Positions 1 to 4,469 of a stretch of 7,158 nt of DNA are shown piece by piece. The first letter of the stretch is position 1, and each line of letters opens with the position of its first letter. The stretch is taken from contig NZ_JAHACR010000228.1 of assembly GCF_018375725.1 (NCBI RefSeq), positions 1-7,158 on the forward strand, written 5' to 3'. Position numbers and translations under genes: made by a program. The notes under the pieces are model-generated. The model had not been told where the DNA came from, ran no database searches, and saw only the letters and a list, made by a program, of their open reading frames with translations. The DNA is from Burkholderia sp. GTDB lineage: Bacteria > Pseudomonadota > Gammaproteobacteria > Burkholderiales > Burkholderiaceae.

Positions 1-2
1 AG

Positions 3-131
3 CGCGCGCGCAGCCATGCGGTGCTGCATGCGTATGTCGACGCGATGCTGGGTTCGCTCGAGGAGCGTCACGCGGGCGGCGAGGCCGTGCCGCGCGACGC
101 GGAGATCGAACTGGACGACGCGTTCGCGTAA
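3..131 (+). CDS. C-terminal end of an unidentified protein (partial)
   Basis: An open frame enters from the left edge and ends at TAA (129-131), giving 42 residues that finish in ELDDAFA. The visible tail is alanine-rich, with an amphipathic-looking stretch (AVLHAYVDAMLGSLEERH) followed by an acidic end. Codon use is strongly G/C-ending, like the recognised genes here, which supports real coding. No domain can be recognised from so short a tail and I assign no function. It converges on the PGDYG-family gene with only 18 bases between the two stop codons, and no stem-loop terminator is visible in that gap. Confidence 0.6.
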   Translation, partial: RARSHAVLHAYVDAMLGSLEERHAGGEAVPRDAEIELDDAFA

Positions 132-149
132 GCGGCGCGAACGAGCCGG

Positions 150-584
150 TCAGTCGGCGTCGCGGTAGACCTGCGCGAAGCGCTGCGCCTGCACGACGCC
201 GTAATCGCCGGGGGCGTACTGCATGACCCAGTCGCCGGCCGTGCCGCGCAGCGTGTCGCCGTTGGCCGAGCGCGCGATCGTGAACGGTTCGTCCATCCGT
301 TTCGCGAGCACGATCGACGGACGGTTGCGGTAGGGGCCCGGCTCGCCGTGCGCGACAGCCGGATCGGCGGGCAGGTATTTCGCGTCGAAGCGCGCGCGTG
401 ACACGACCCAGCGGTCGCCGGTCGAACCGGTGATCAGCGCATCGCCGGCGACATAGCGGTTCGGACCTTCAAGACTCATCAGTTCGCCGTCGCCGGCCGC
501 GAAGGCGACCGTGACCGTTTCGTCCTTGATGACGCGCCGGGCCTGCGGATCGGTACTGAGATCGAGTTGGGTAAGTTCGAGCAT
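150..584 (-). CDS. PGDYG-motif family protein
   Basis: A 144-residue soluble protein with no signal peptide or membrane segment. It carries the signature PGDYG at residues 125-129 within GDWVMQYAPGDYGVV, which places it in the small PGDYG family of unknown function. Two ungapped 24-residue segments, 47-70 (from GDALITG to FDAKY) and 117-140 (from GDWVMQY to FAQVY), share 9 identical positions: a leading GD, a second GD nine residues on, VV, RF and a terminal Y. This suggests a tandem duplication in which only the second copy keeps the full signature. The ATG at 584 has no purine-rich ribosome binding site upstream; the preceding bases are pyrimidine-rich. The start is therefore chosen by frame length and is less certain than the frame. 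It lies downstream of the LTXXQ gene on the same strand, but the palindrome at 625-656 separates the two transcripts. The biochemical role is unknown. Confidence 0.8.
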   Translation of the reverse strand: MLELTQLDLSTDPQARRVIKDETVTVAFAAGDGELMSLEGPNRYVAGDALITGSTGDRWVVSRARFDAKYLPADPAVAHGEPGPYRNRPSIVLAKRMDEPFTIARSANGDTLRGTAGDWVMQYAPGDYGVVQAQRFAQVYRDAD

Positions 585-624
585 GGCGATGAAAGGCGGG
601 AAAAGGCCGCAAGCTTAACGTGAA

Positions 625-656
625 ACCGGCGCGCTGTGCGCGCACAGCGCGCCGGT
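625..656 (-). terminator. Perfect 32-bp palindrome, probable intrinsic terminator of the LTXXQ gene
   Basis: The 16 bases at 625-640 (ACCGGCGCGCTGTGCG) are the exact reverse complement of 641-656. As RNA this gives a stem of up to 14 GC-rich pairs with a 4-base loop. On the minus strand it is followed by TTTCACGTT, a weak T-rich tail. It lies 78 bases past the LTXXQ stop codon and 40 bases before the PGDYG-family start codon, the right position for ending LTXXQ transcription. The exact two-fold symmetry would also suit a dimeric DNA-binding protein, so an operator role cannot be excluded. Confidence 0.7.
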
Positions 657-716
657 GTCGAAGCGTGTCGGATCGGAGCGTGCCTGCCGTCCGGCCAGAC
701 GGAAGCGGGCAGGGCG

Positions 717-746
717 GCGAAGCTCTGCCGACCGTCAGGGCTTCGC
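717..746. repeat. Inverted repeat spanning the LTXXQ stop codon
   Basis: GCGAAGCTCTG (717-727) pairs with CAGGGCTTCGC (736-746) through 11 positions including one G-U pair, with an 8-base loop. The loop and right arm include the TGA stop of the minus-strand LTXXQ gene. No T run follows. It may add 3'-end structure to the mRNA ahead of the stronger palindrome at 625-656, or be incidental in GC-rich DNA. Confidence 0.3.
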
Positions 747-1241
747 GGGCGAGCTCGCCGCCGTGCCGGGCGCAGCGTTGCCCTTCGCGTGATGTCCGCC
801 GTGGAGCCAGCTGCGGAACGTCGTATCGGCCAGCGCCTTCTGGTCGGCCGGGAAGCTCGCGTAGAGCGGCGCGAACGCGTCGGCGAGCTTCTTCGCACCG
901 TCGGCATTCGCCTGGGCGAGCGCCGCATACTGCTTGATGTCGTCGATCGCGGACACGTTGCGATTTTCCATCCGCTCGTGATACAGGCGGCCCATCGTCT
1001 GGCCGTTTTCGCGCATCGTGTCGGCGAAGGTCTTCCATTGCGGTTCCTGCGCCGGCGTGATCTTCAGCTGGCTGTGCAGGTACGCGACGCGTTCCTCGAT
1101 GCGCGCTTCGTGACGCGCCGCGCGCTGCGCGGAGGTCGGGGCCGATGCGGCGGTCGCGGCCGCTTGGGCGGGCGCCTGAGTCTGCGCGAATGCGCCGGTC
1201 GCCACGACGAGGGCGGCCAGGGTGAGCGAAATCTTCTTCAT
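735..1241 (-). CDS. Periplasmic LTXXQ-motif protein (Spy/CpxP-like)
   Basis: A 168-residue secreted protein. The N terminus MKKISLTLAALVVATGAFA is a classical Sec signal peptide with likely cleavage after residue 19, followed by a low-complexity Ala/Gln/Pro linker (about 20-38). The mature part is predicted mostly helical. It contains LKITPAQ (59-65), matching the family LTxxQ signature, and a second, weaker copy, FPADQK (130-135). This is the arrangement of the Spy/CpxP superfamily, whose members act as ATP-independent periplasmic chaperones or envelope-stress modulators. The tail is Ala/Ser/Pro-rich after HGGHHAKG (147-154); the His cluster could bind metal, but that is only inference. The start at 1241 is chosen over an in-frame upstream ATG at 1436 because it has a good ribosome binding site (GGAGAAGTCACC before ATG) and begins exactly at the signal peptide. 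It is divergent from the Lrp/AsnC gene. No two-component system is adjacent, so a stress response cannot be inferred from context. Confidence 0.88.
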   Translation of the reverse strand: MKKISLTLAALVVATGAFAQTQAPAQAAATAASAPTSAQRAARHEARIEERVAYLHSQLKITPAQEPQWKTFADTMRENGQTMGRLYHERMENRNVSAIDDIKQYAALAQANADGAKKLADAFAPLYASFPADQKALADTTFRSWLHGGHHAKGNAAPGTAASSPAKP

Positions 1242-1279
1242 GGTGACTTCTCCGGTGTGGTGTCTTGCGAGCGGGCTCA

Positions 1280-1296
1280 GGCGCTTCTGCGGCGCC
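1280..1296. repeat. Small inverted repeat in the LTXXQ leader
   Basis: GGCGC (1280-1284) and GCGCC (1292-1296) can form a 5-bp stem with a 7-base loop in the LTXXQ 5' leader, 39-55 bases upstream of its start codon. Arms this short are common in GC-rich DNA. It is recorded only because it lies in an untranslated leader. Confidence 0.2.
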
Positions 1297-1371
1297 CGCA
1301 CATCTCGCGTCGCTAGGCTTATTAGTAGCACGTGGAATGACGCGCGGGCGCGGATGCGACACTTGCTTACA

Positions 1372-1387
1372 TCCGAAACGAATCGGA
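1372..1387. promoter_or_regulatory. Imperfect palindrome in the LTXXQ/lrp divergent region, candidate operator
   Basis: TCCGA (1372-1376) and TCGGA (1383-1387) flank AACGAA. The site lies in a locally AT-richer patch (about 1360-1412), midway between the divergent LTXXQ and Lrp/AsnC start codons. Lrp/AsnC proteins commonly bind dyad-symmetric sites upstream of their own genes, so self-regulation is plausible. The site does not closely match the enteric Lrp consensus, and I cannot tell which gene it would serve. Confidence 0.3.
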
Positions 1388-1491
1388 ATGGATGCGGATA
1401 CATTTGTCGGGTTGAGCGGCAAATGGTCGTGCGCATGCGTTCGGCGCTATCATCGCGTCACGTTCATTTCCGCCCGCGCTTCGCTTGCCCC

Positions 1492-1956
1492 ATGCGTCCT
1501 CCTCGCCTCGATCAACTCGACGATCTCGACCGCCAGCTCGTCGCACTGCTGCAAGCCGATGCGCGCGCAAGCGTTGCGGATCTCGCGCGCCAGCTCGATG
1601 TCGCGCGCACGACCGTCGTCGCGCGCATTGCGCGTCTCGAACGGACGAACGTGATTGCCGGCTACAGCGTACGGCTCGGACAGGACGTGCTCGATGCGAG
1701 CATCTACGCTTATGTCGGCATCATCCTCGCGCCGAAATACGGCAAGGACGTGTTGAAGAAGCTCGACCGGATGCCCGAGGTGCAATTGCTGTGCGCGGTC
1801 AGCGGCGAATACGACTACGTCGCGTGGCTGCGCGCCGATTCGCCGGAACGGCTCAACGACCTGCTCGACCAGATCGGAGCGCTCGAAGGCGTCGAGCGCA
1901 CGACGACATCAATCATCCTTTCACGCAAGATCGATCGCGGCACGATCGGCGGTTGA
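1492..1956 (+). CDS. Lrp/AsnC-family transcriptional regulator
   Basis: A 154-residue DNA-binding protein of the feast/famine regulator family, which senses amino acids. The N-terminal winged helix-turn-helix is at about 10-58: DDLDRQLVALLQADARAS, then VADLARQLDVARTTVVARIARLE, then the wing residues NVIAGYSV. The C-terminal RAM (AsnC effector-binding) domain is at about 67-146, with the beta strand IYAYVGIILAP and the family hallmark VSGEYDYVAWL (103-113), followed by a helix and the strand VERTTTSIILS. Length is typical of the family. The ATG at 1492 places the HTH at the usual distance from the N terminus but has no clear ribosome binding site. An in-frame ATG at 1423 has a GAGCGG-like site and would add 23 non-conserved residues, so the exact start is uncertain. 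It lies upstream of, and in the same direction as, the lysine-dehydrogenase-like gene. That enzyme is a plausible target, but this is inference. Confidence 0.92.
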   Translation: MRPPRLDQLDDLDRQLVALLQADARASVADLARQLDVARTTVVARIARLERTNVIAGYSVRLGQDVLDASIYAYVGIILAPKYGKDVLKKLDRMPEVQLLCAVSGEYDYVAWLRADSPERLNDLLDQIGALEGVERTTTSIILSRKIDRGTIGG

Positions 1957-2233
1957 CCGGCTGCATCTGCACGAGCTGACGGCTGGTTCGCGGACGCGGC
2001 GCGTGTTCCGTTCGTCATCCGGCGCATCATGCGTCCGAACATGCATGGGCGCGCGACCGGTCCGGTCATCTCTCCGTCCTTGCCATTGGCGCGTACCCGC
2101 CCATTACCGCGCGATGCGTTTCGTCGCCGCGGTTCGTAGCCGATTCTCCTCATGAATGACATGCGATGCGGGCAGTCTCTTCCGGGCTGTCGGACGCGAT
2201 TTTCTACGCATTTCGACAATTCGTCAGGATGTA

Positions 2234-2248
2234 TCGCCGTTTCGGCGA
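2234..2248. repeat. Short hairpin upstream of the dehydrogenase promoter
   Basis: TCGCCG (2234-2239) and CGGCGA (2243-2248) form a perfect 6-bp stem with a TTT loop, ending 31 bases before the candidate -35 element of the dehydrogenase gene. It could be part of a terminator for upstream transcription (no T run follows) or a regulator-binding site. Confidence 0.3.
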
Positions 2249-2279
2249 AACATAACGTCATTTCGCATCATTTTTCGTC

Positions 2280-2308
2280 TTGGAACTGATTTTGCTCGTC
2301 TCTAGACT
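2280..2308 (+). promoter_or_regulatory. Candidate sigma-70 promoter of the dehydrogenase gene
   Basis: TTGGAA (2280-2285) and TAGACT (2303-2308) are separated by exactly 17 bases. Each hexamer matches 4 of 6 positions of the TTGACA/TATAAT consensus. Transcription would start near 2315, leaving a leader of about 50 bases before the start codon at 2366. The AT-rich DNA directly upstream is where a regulator such as the neighbouring Lrp-type protein could bind. This is a consensus match by eye only. Confidence 0.45.
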
Positions 2309-2365
2309 GTGTCCATGGCTCGACGCCGTACACAACACTCATCCAACATGTCAGGAGATAAGCGC

Positions 2366-3466
2366 ATGAAAATCGCCATCGTCGGCGCAGGTCTGATCGG
2401 CCACACCATTGCTCACATGCTGCGTGAAACCGGCGACTACGAAGTCGTCGCATTCGACCGCGACGCGGACGCGCTCGCCAAGCTCGCACGCGAAGGCATC
2501 GTGACGCAACGTGTCGATTCGGCCGATGCGAACGCCATCCGCGAGGCGGTCAAGGGTTTCGATGCGCTCGTCAATGCGCTGCCGTACTACCTCGCCGTCA
2601 ACGTCGCCGCCGCCGCGAAAGCTGCGGGTGTCCATTATTTCGACCTGACCGAAGACGTGCGCGCAACGCATGCGATCCGCGAGCTGGCCGACGGTTCGGA
2701 GCGCGCGTTCATGCCGCAGTGCGGCCTCGCGCCGGGCTTTATCGGCATTGCCGCACACGAACTCGTCAACGGGTTCACCGAAGTGCGCGACGTGAAGATG
2801 CGCGTCGGCGCATTGCCCGAGTACCCGACCAACGCGCTGAAGTACAACCTCACGTGGAGCGTCGACGGCCTGATCAACGAATACTGCCAGCCGTGCGAGG
2901 CGATCCGCGACGGCCGCAAGCAATGGGTGCAGCCGCTCGAAGGCCTCGAGCATTTCTCGCTCGACGGCACCGAATACGAAGCGTTCAACACGTCGGGCGG
3001 CCTCGGCACGCTGTGCGAGACGCTGTCTGGCAAGGTCGAAACGCTCGACTACAAGTCGGTTCGCTATCCGGGCCACCGCGATCTCGTGCAGTTCCTGCTG
3101 GAAGACCTGCGCCTGTCGACGGACCGCGACACGCTGAAGTCGATCATGCGCCGCGCCGTGCCGTCGACCAAGCAGGACGTCGTGCTCGTGTTCGTCACGG
3201 TCACGGGCGTGAAGGACGGCCAGCTGGTGCAGGACGTGTTCACGCGCAAGATCTTCGCGAAGGAGGTCTGCGGGATGCCGATGAGCGCGATCCAGATCAC
3301 GACGGCCGGCGCGATGTGCGCGGTGCTGGACTTGTTCCGCGAAAAGGTGCTGCCGCAAAACGGCTTCATCCCGCAGGAACGGGTGCCGCTGAAGGCGTTC
3401 CTCGCGAACCGCTTCGGCAAGCTGTACGACGGTGGCACGCTGGCGCGCATGCACGTGCTTGCCTGA
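2366..3466 (+). CDS. Saccharopine dehydrogenase-fold oxidoreductase, lysine 6-dehydrogenase-like
   Basis: A 366-residue cytosolic dehydrogenase. The N-terminal Rossmann domain opens MKIAIVGAGLIG with the GxGxxG nucleotide loop at residues 7-12. Asp31 at the end of the second strand (VVAFDRD) favours NAD over NADP. The substrate/dimerisation half includes CGLAPGFIGIAAHEL (119-132), LTWSVDGLINEY (162-173), EAFNTSGGLGTL (205-216) and YKSVRYPGH (229-237). These segments resemble the lysine 6-dehydrogenases of Geobacillus type, which oxidise the epsilon-amino group of L-lysine to allysine (cyclising to piperideine-6-carboxylate). They fit saccharopine reductase proper less well. The start at 2366 is chosen because AGGAG precedes it by 8 bases and the glycine-rich loop then follows at once; an ATG at 2309 overlaps the candidate promoter. 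An Lrp-type regulator lies upstream, consistent with amino-acid-responsive control. No aldehyde dehydrogenase for the next step is in the window, so the exact substrate remains an inference. Confidence 0.85.
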   Translation: MKIAIVGAGLIGHTIAHMLRETGDYEVVAFDRDADALAKLAREGIVTQRVDSADANAIREAVKGFDALVNALPYYLAVNVAAAAKAAGVHYFDLTEDVRATHAIRELADGSERAFMPQCGLAPGFIGIAAHELVNGFTEVRDVKMRVGALPEYPTNALKYNLTWSVDGLINEYCQPCEAIRDGRKQWVQPLEGLEHFSLDGTEYEAFNTSGGLGTLCETLSGKVETLDYKSVRYPGHRDLVQFLLEDLRLSTDRDTLKSIMRRAVPSTKQDVVLVFVTVTGVKDGQLVQDVFTRKIFAKEVCGMPMSAIQITTAGAMCAVLDLFREKVLPQNGFIPQERVPLKAFLANRFGKLYDGGTLARMHVLA

Positions 3467-3489
3467 GTCTCTCAAGGCACGAGGCAATC

Positions 3490-3519
3490 ACGCCGGGTGT
3501 GCGGTATGGCACCCGGCGT
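3490..3519 (+). terminator. Stem-loop terminator between convergent genes
   Basis: ACGCCGGGTG (3490-3499) and CACCCGGCGT (3510-3519) form a perfect 10-bp GC-rich stem with a 10-base loop. It starts 24 bases after the dehydrogenase stop codon and is followed on the plus strand by the T-rich TGTTGTGT. It ends 7 bases from the stop codon of the convergent kinase gene, so it could work in both directions, although the minus-strand side has no clear T run. Confidence 0.75.
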
Positions 3520-3526
3520 TGTTGTG

Positions 3527-4138
3527 TCAGGCGTGCAGGGGCGGCACGATCGCGGCGGCCGGCGGGACGATACGCTGAAACAGCGCTTCGATATCCGCGT
3601 CGGTCGGCGCCGTGTTGTCGAACATCACGATGCCCTCGCATTCGCCGCCGGCCGGCAAGAAGCGGCGTTGCCGGTATTCGTCCCAGTGCGCGAGCTTGTA
3701 GGCGTCGTTCGGGTTGCCGCGCGCGATGATGCGCTGGCGCGCGACCGCCTCGGACGTATGCACCCAGACGATGGTCAATGAAACGTCCGGCCCGATGCCG
3801 AGCCATTGACGATCGAGCAGCCGCCGGTCGCGCACTTCGCGGGACAACGGGCCGACCACGATCGCGCTGATGCCGAGCGTCAGGTTTTCGCGCGCGGTGT
3901 CGAGCAGGCCCTGGTACTCGGGATCACGCAGATGTCTGAGGTAGAGCGGACTGTCCCGGTCGTTCGGGTCGTGGGTGAGGGCGTCCATCGCGGCCGAGCT
4001 GTAGCGGCCGTACAGCGTATCTTTGTCGAGCAGGCAGAAGGGCTCCCCGGTCGCCTGCATCAGCGGCCCGATGAGGCGTTTCGCGAGCGTCGTCTTGCCG
4101 GTGCCGGCATGGCCGCAGAAGAACACCAGATGCGTCAC
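3527..4138 (-). CDS. P-loop (AAA-like) small-molecule kinase or ATPase
   Basis: A 203-residue cytosolic protein starting (V)THLVFFCGHAGTGKTTLAKR. The Walker A motif GHAGTGKT is at 9-16, with Lys15 as the phosphate-binding residue. LLDKDTLYGR (37-45) fits the acidic second motif of small-molecule kinases, and IVWVHTSEAVARQRIIARGN (123-142) fits the strand and arginine-bearing lid helix of the predicted-kinase group (gluconate/shikimate/zeta-toxin-like fold). The phosphate acceptor cannot be identified. The GTG start at 4138 is supported by a GGGGAG site 9 bases upstream and by its overlap with the stop of the preceding CydX-like gene in the sequence GTGA. This predicts translational coupling. 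The open frame extends upstream to an ATG at 4534, but that extension runs antisense to corA and into the CydX-like gene and lacks family features. No antitoxin-like partner is seen, so a toxin role is not supported. Confidence 0.85.
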   Translation of the reverse strand: MTHLVFFCGHAGTGKTTLAKRLIGPLMQATGEPFCLLDKDTLYGRYSSAAMDALTHDPNDRDSPLYLRHLRDPEYQGLLDTARENLTLGISAIVVGPLSREVRDRRLLDRQWLGIGPDVSLTIVWVHTSEAVARQRIIARGNPNDAYKLAHWDEYRQRRFLPAGGECEGIVMFDNTAPTDADIEALFQRIVPPAAAIVPPLHA

Positions 4139-4284
4139 GAATTCATACTCCCCGATTCGCTGCGCGATGCGCCGGTGCGCTTCGCGTCGAGCGCGAATGC
4201 GCGATCCGCGTCGAGCCACATCGTGTTGATGATGCCGAACCCGAGTGCGACGCCGATCCCGAGCATCCATGAGAAATACCGCAT
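4135..4284 (-). CDS. CydX/YbgT-like single-span membrane microprotein
   Basis: A 49-residue protein. MRYFSWMLGIGVALGFGIIN and the following TMWLD match the pattern of CydX/AppX, the small subunit that stabilises cytochrome bd quinol oxidase (pattern: aromatic-rich YFxWxLG, a hydrophobic helix, FGII, then an acidic residue after W/L). Residues 3-24 form one transmembrane helix. The canonical Trp at position 2 is Arg here. The tail (25-49) is hydrophilic, longer than that of E. coli CydX, and ends in a Ser-rich stretch. The start at 4284 has an excellent AGGAG ribosome binding site 7 bases upstream; an in-frame ATG at 4350 lacks this support. The stop overlaps the GTG start of the P-loop kinase gene. 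cydAB are not in the window, since the divergent upstream neighbour is corA, so the partner oxidase must be encoded elsewhere or the protein has another role. Confidence 0.78.
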   Translation of the reverse strand: MRYFSWMLGIGVALGFGIINTMWLDADRAFALDAKRTGASRSESGSMNS

Positions 4285-4307
4285 TGCTGTCTCCTTGACG
4301 GGCGAAC

Positions 4308-4322
4308 CCCGGACATGCCGGG
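4308..4322. repeat. Short inverted repeat upstream of the CydX-like gene
   Basis: CCCGG (4308-4312) and CCGGG (4318-4322) flank ACATG, 24-38 bases upstream of the CydX-like start codon on its leader side. The arms are short and GC-only, so it may be incidental. Confidence 0.2.
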
Positions 4323-4354
4323 ACGCGGGCCTGCGCATGCTGCGCTGCACGCAA

Positions 4355-4376
4355 ACCGATCATGACCAATATCGGT
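4355..4376. promoter_or_regulatory. Inverted repeat ACCGAT-N10-ATCGGT in the cydX-like/corA divergent region
   Basis: ACCGAT (4355-4360) and ATCGGT (4371-4376) are exact reverse complements separated by 10 bases (CATGACCAAT). The site lies 71 bases upstream of the CydX-like start codon and 93 bases upstream of corA. Half-sites about one helical turn and a half apart suit a dimeric regulator. No matching regulator gene is adjacent. Confidence 0.35.
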
Positions 4377-4422
4377 GCGGGGTGCAAGCCGGGCGGGTTG
4401 CCGGACAGGACTGCGCCACAAA

Positions 4423-4445
4423 CCGGTAAACTGCAGCGATACCGG
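4423..4445. promoter_or_regulatory. Inverted repeat CCGGTA-N11-TACCGG upstream of corA
   Basis: CCGGTA (4423-4428) and TACCGG (4440-4445) are exact reverse complements separated by 11 bases, 24 bases before the corA start codon. TAAACT (4427-4432), overlapping the left arm, resembles a -10 hexamer at 4 of 6 positions, but no good -35 element lies at the right distance. The repeat could be an operator covering the corA promoter or a hairpin in the corA leader. Confidence 0.35.
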
Positions 4446-4469
4446 CAACACGGGCAATCGACGGACGAC

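Larger units (their letters stand above)
1957..2365. other. 409-bp intergenic leader between the Lrp gene and the dehydrogenase gene
   Basis: I find no convincing gene here. The left part (to about 2195) is GC-rich and contains GACCGG-T-CCGGTC (2056-2068), which may form part of the end of the regulator transcript. The right part (about 2195-2310) is clearly AT-richer, with repeated CATTTCG/CATTTTTCG words at 2209-2215, 2259-2265 and 2269-2277, a 6-bp hairpin and a candidate promoter. A minus-strand reading frame across 1815-2261 is discounted because it runs 142 bases into the regulator gene and has arginine-rich, low-information content. Confidence 0.6.

Noticed and set aside
469..1422. 317-codon minus-strand frame overlapping the PGDYG and LTXXQ genes
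   Set aside because: Arginine/proline-rich out-of-frame translation spanning two well-supported genes, the LTXXQ signal peptide region and a terminator-like palindrome.
1815..2261. 148-codon minus-strand frame covering the Lrp-dehydrogenase intergenic region
   Set aside because: It overlaps the regulator's coding end by 142 bases, lacks a recognisable domain and is arginine-rich like other shadow frames.
2152..2289. 45-codon plus-strand small frame in the dehydrogenase leader (starts MNDMRCGQ)
   Set aside because: No ribosome binding site, no hydrophobic or domain-like pattern, and it runs through the hairpin and the candidate -35 element.
2351..3487. 378-codon minus-strand reading frame antisense to the dehydrogenase gene
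   Set aside because: It is a mirror of strongly G/C-ending codons on the plus strand. Its translation is rich in Arg, His and Val with no domain signature, while the plus strand shows a full Rossmann enzyme.
3497..3781. 94-codon plus-strand frame antisense to the kinase
   Set aside because: It begins inside the terminator stem-loop and shows no domain; the opposite strand carries clear kinase motifs.
3527..4284. Toxin-antitoxin interpretation of the small protein plus P-loop kinase pair
   Set aside because: Zeta-type toxins pair with a soluble helical antitoxin. The small partner here is a membrane-spanning CydX-like protein, so there is no support for a toxin system.
4362..4469. N-terminal extension of CorA from an ATG at 4362
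   Set aside because: The added residues do not resemble CorA and would cover both inverted repeats of the divergent promoter region.
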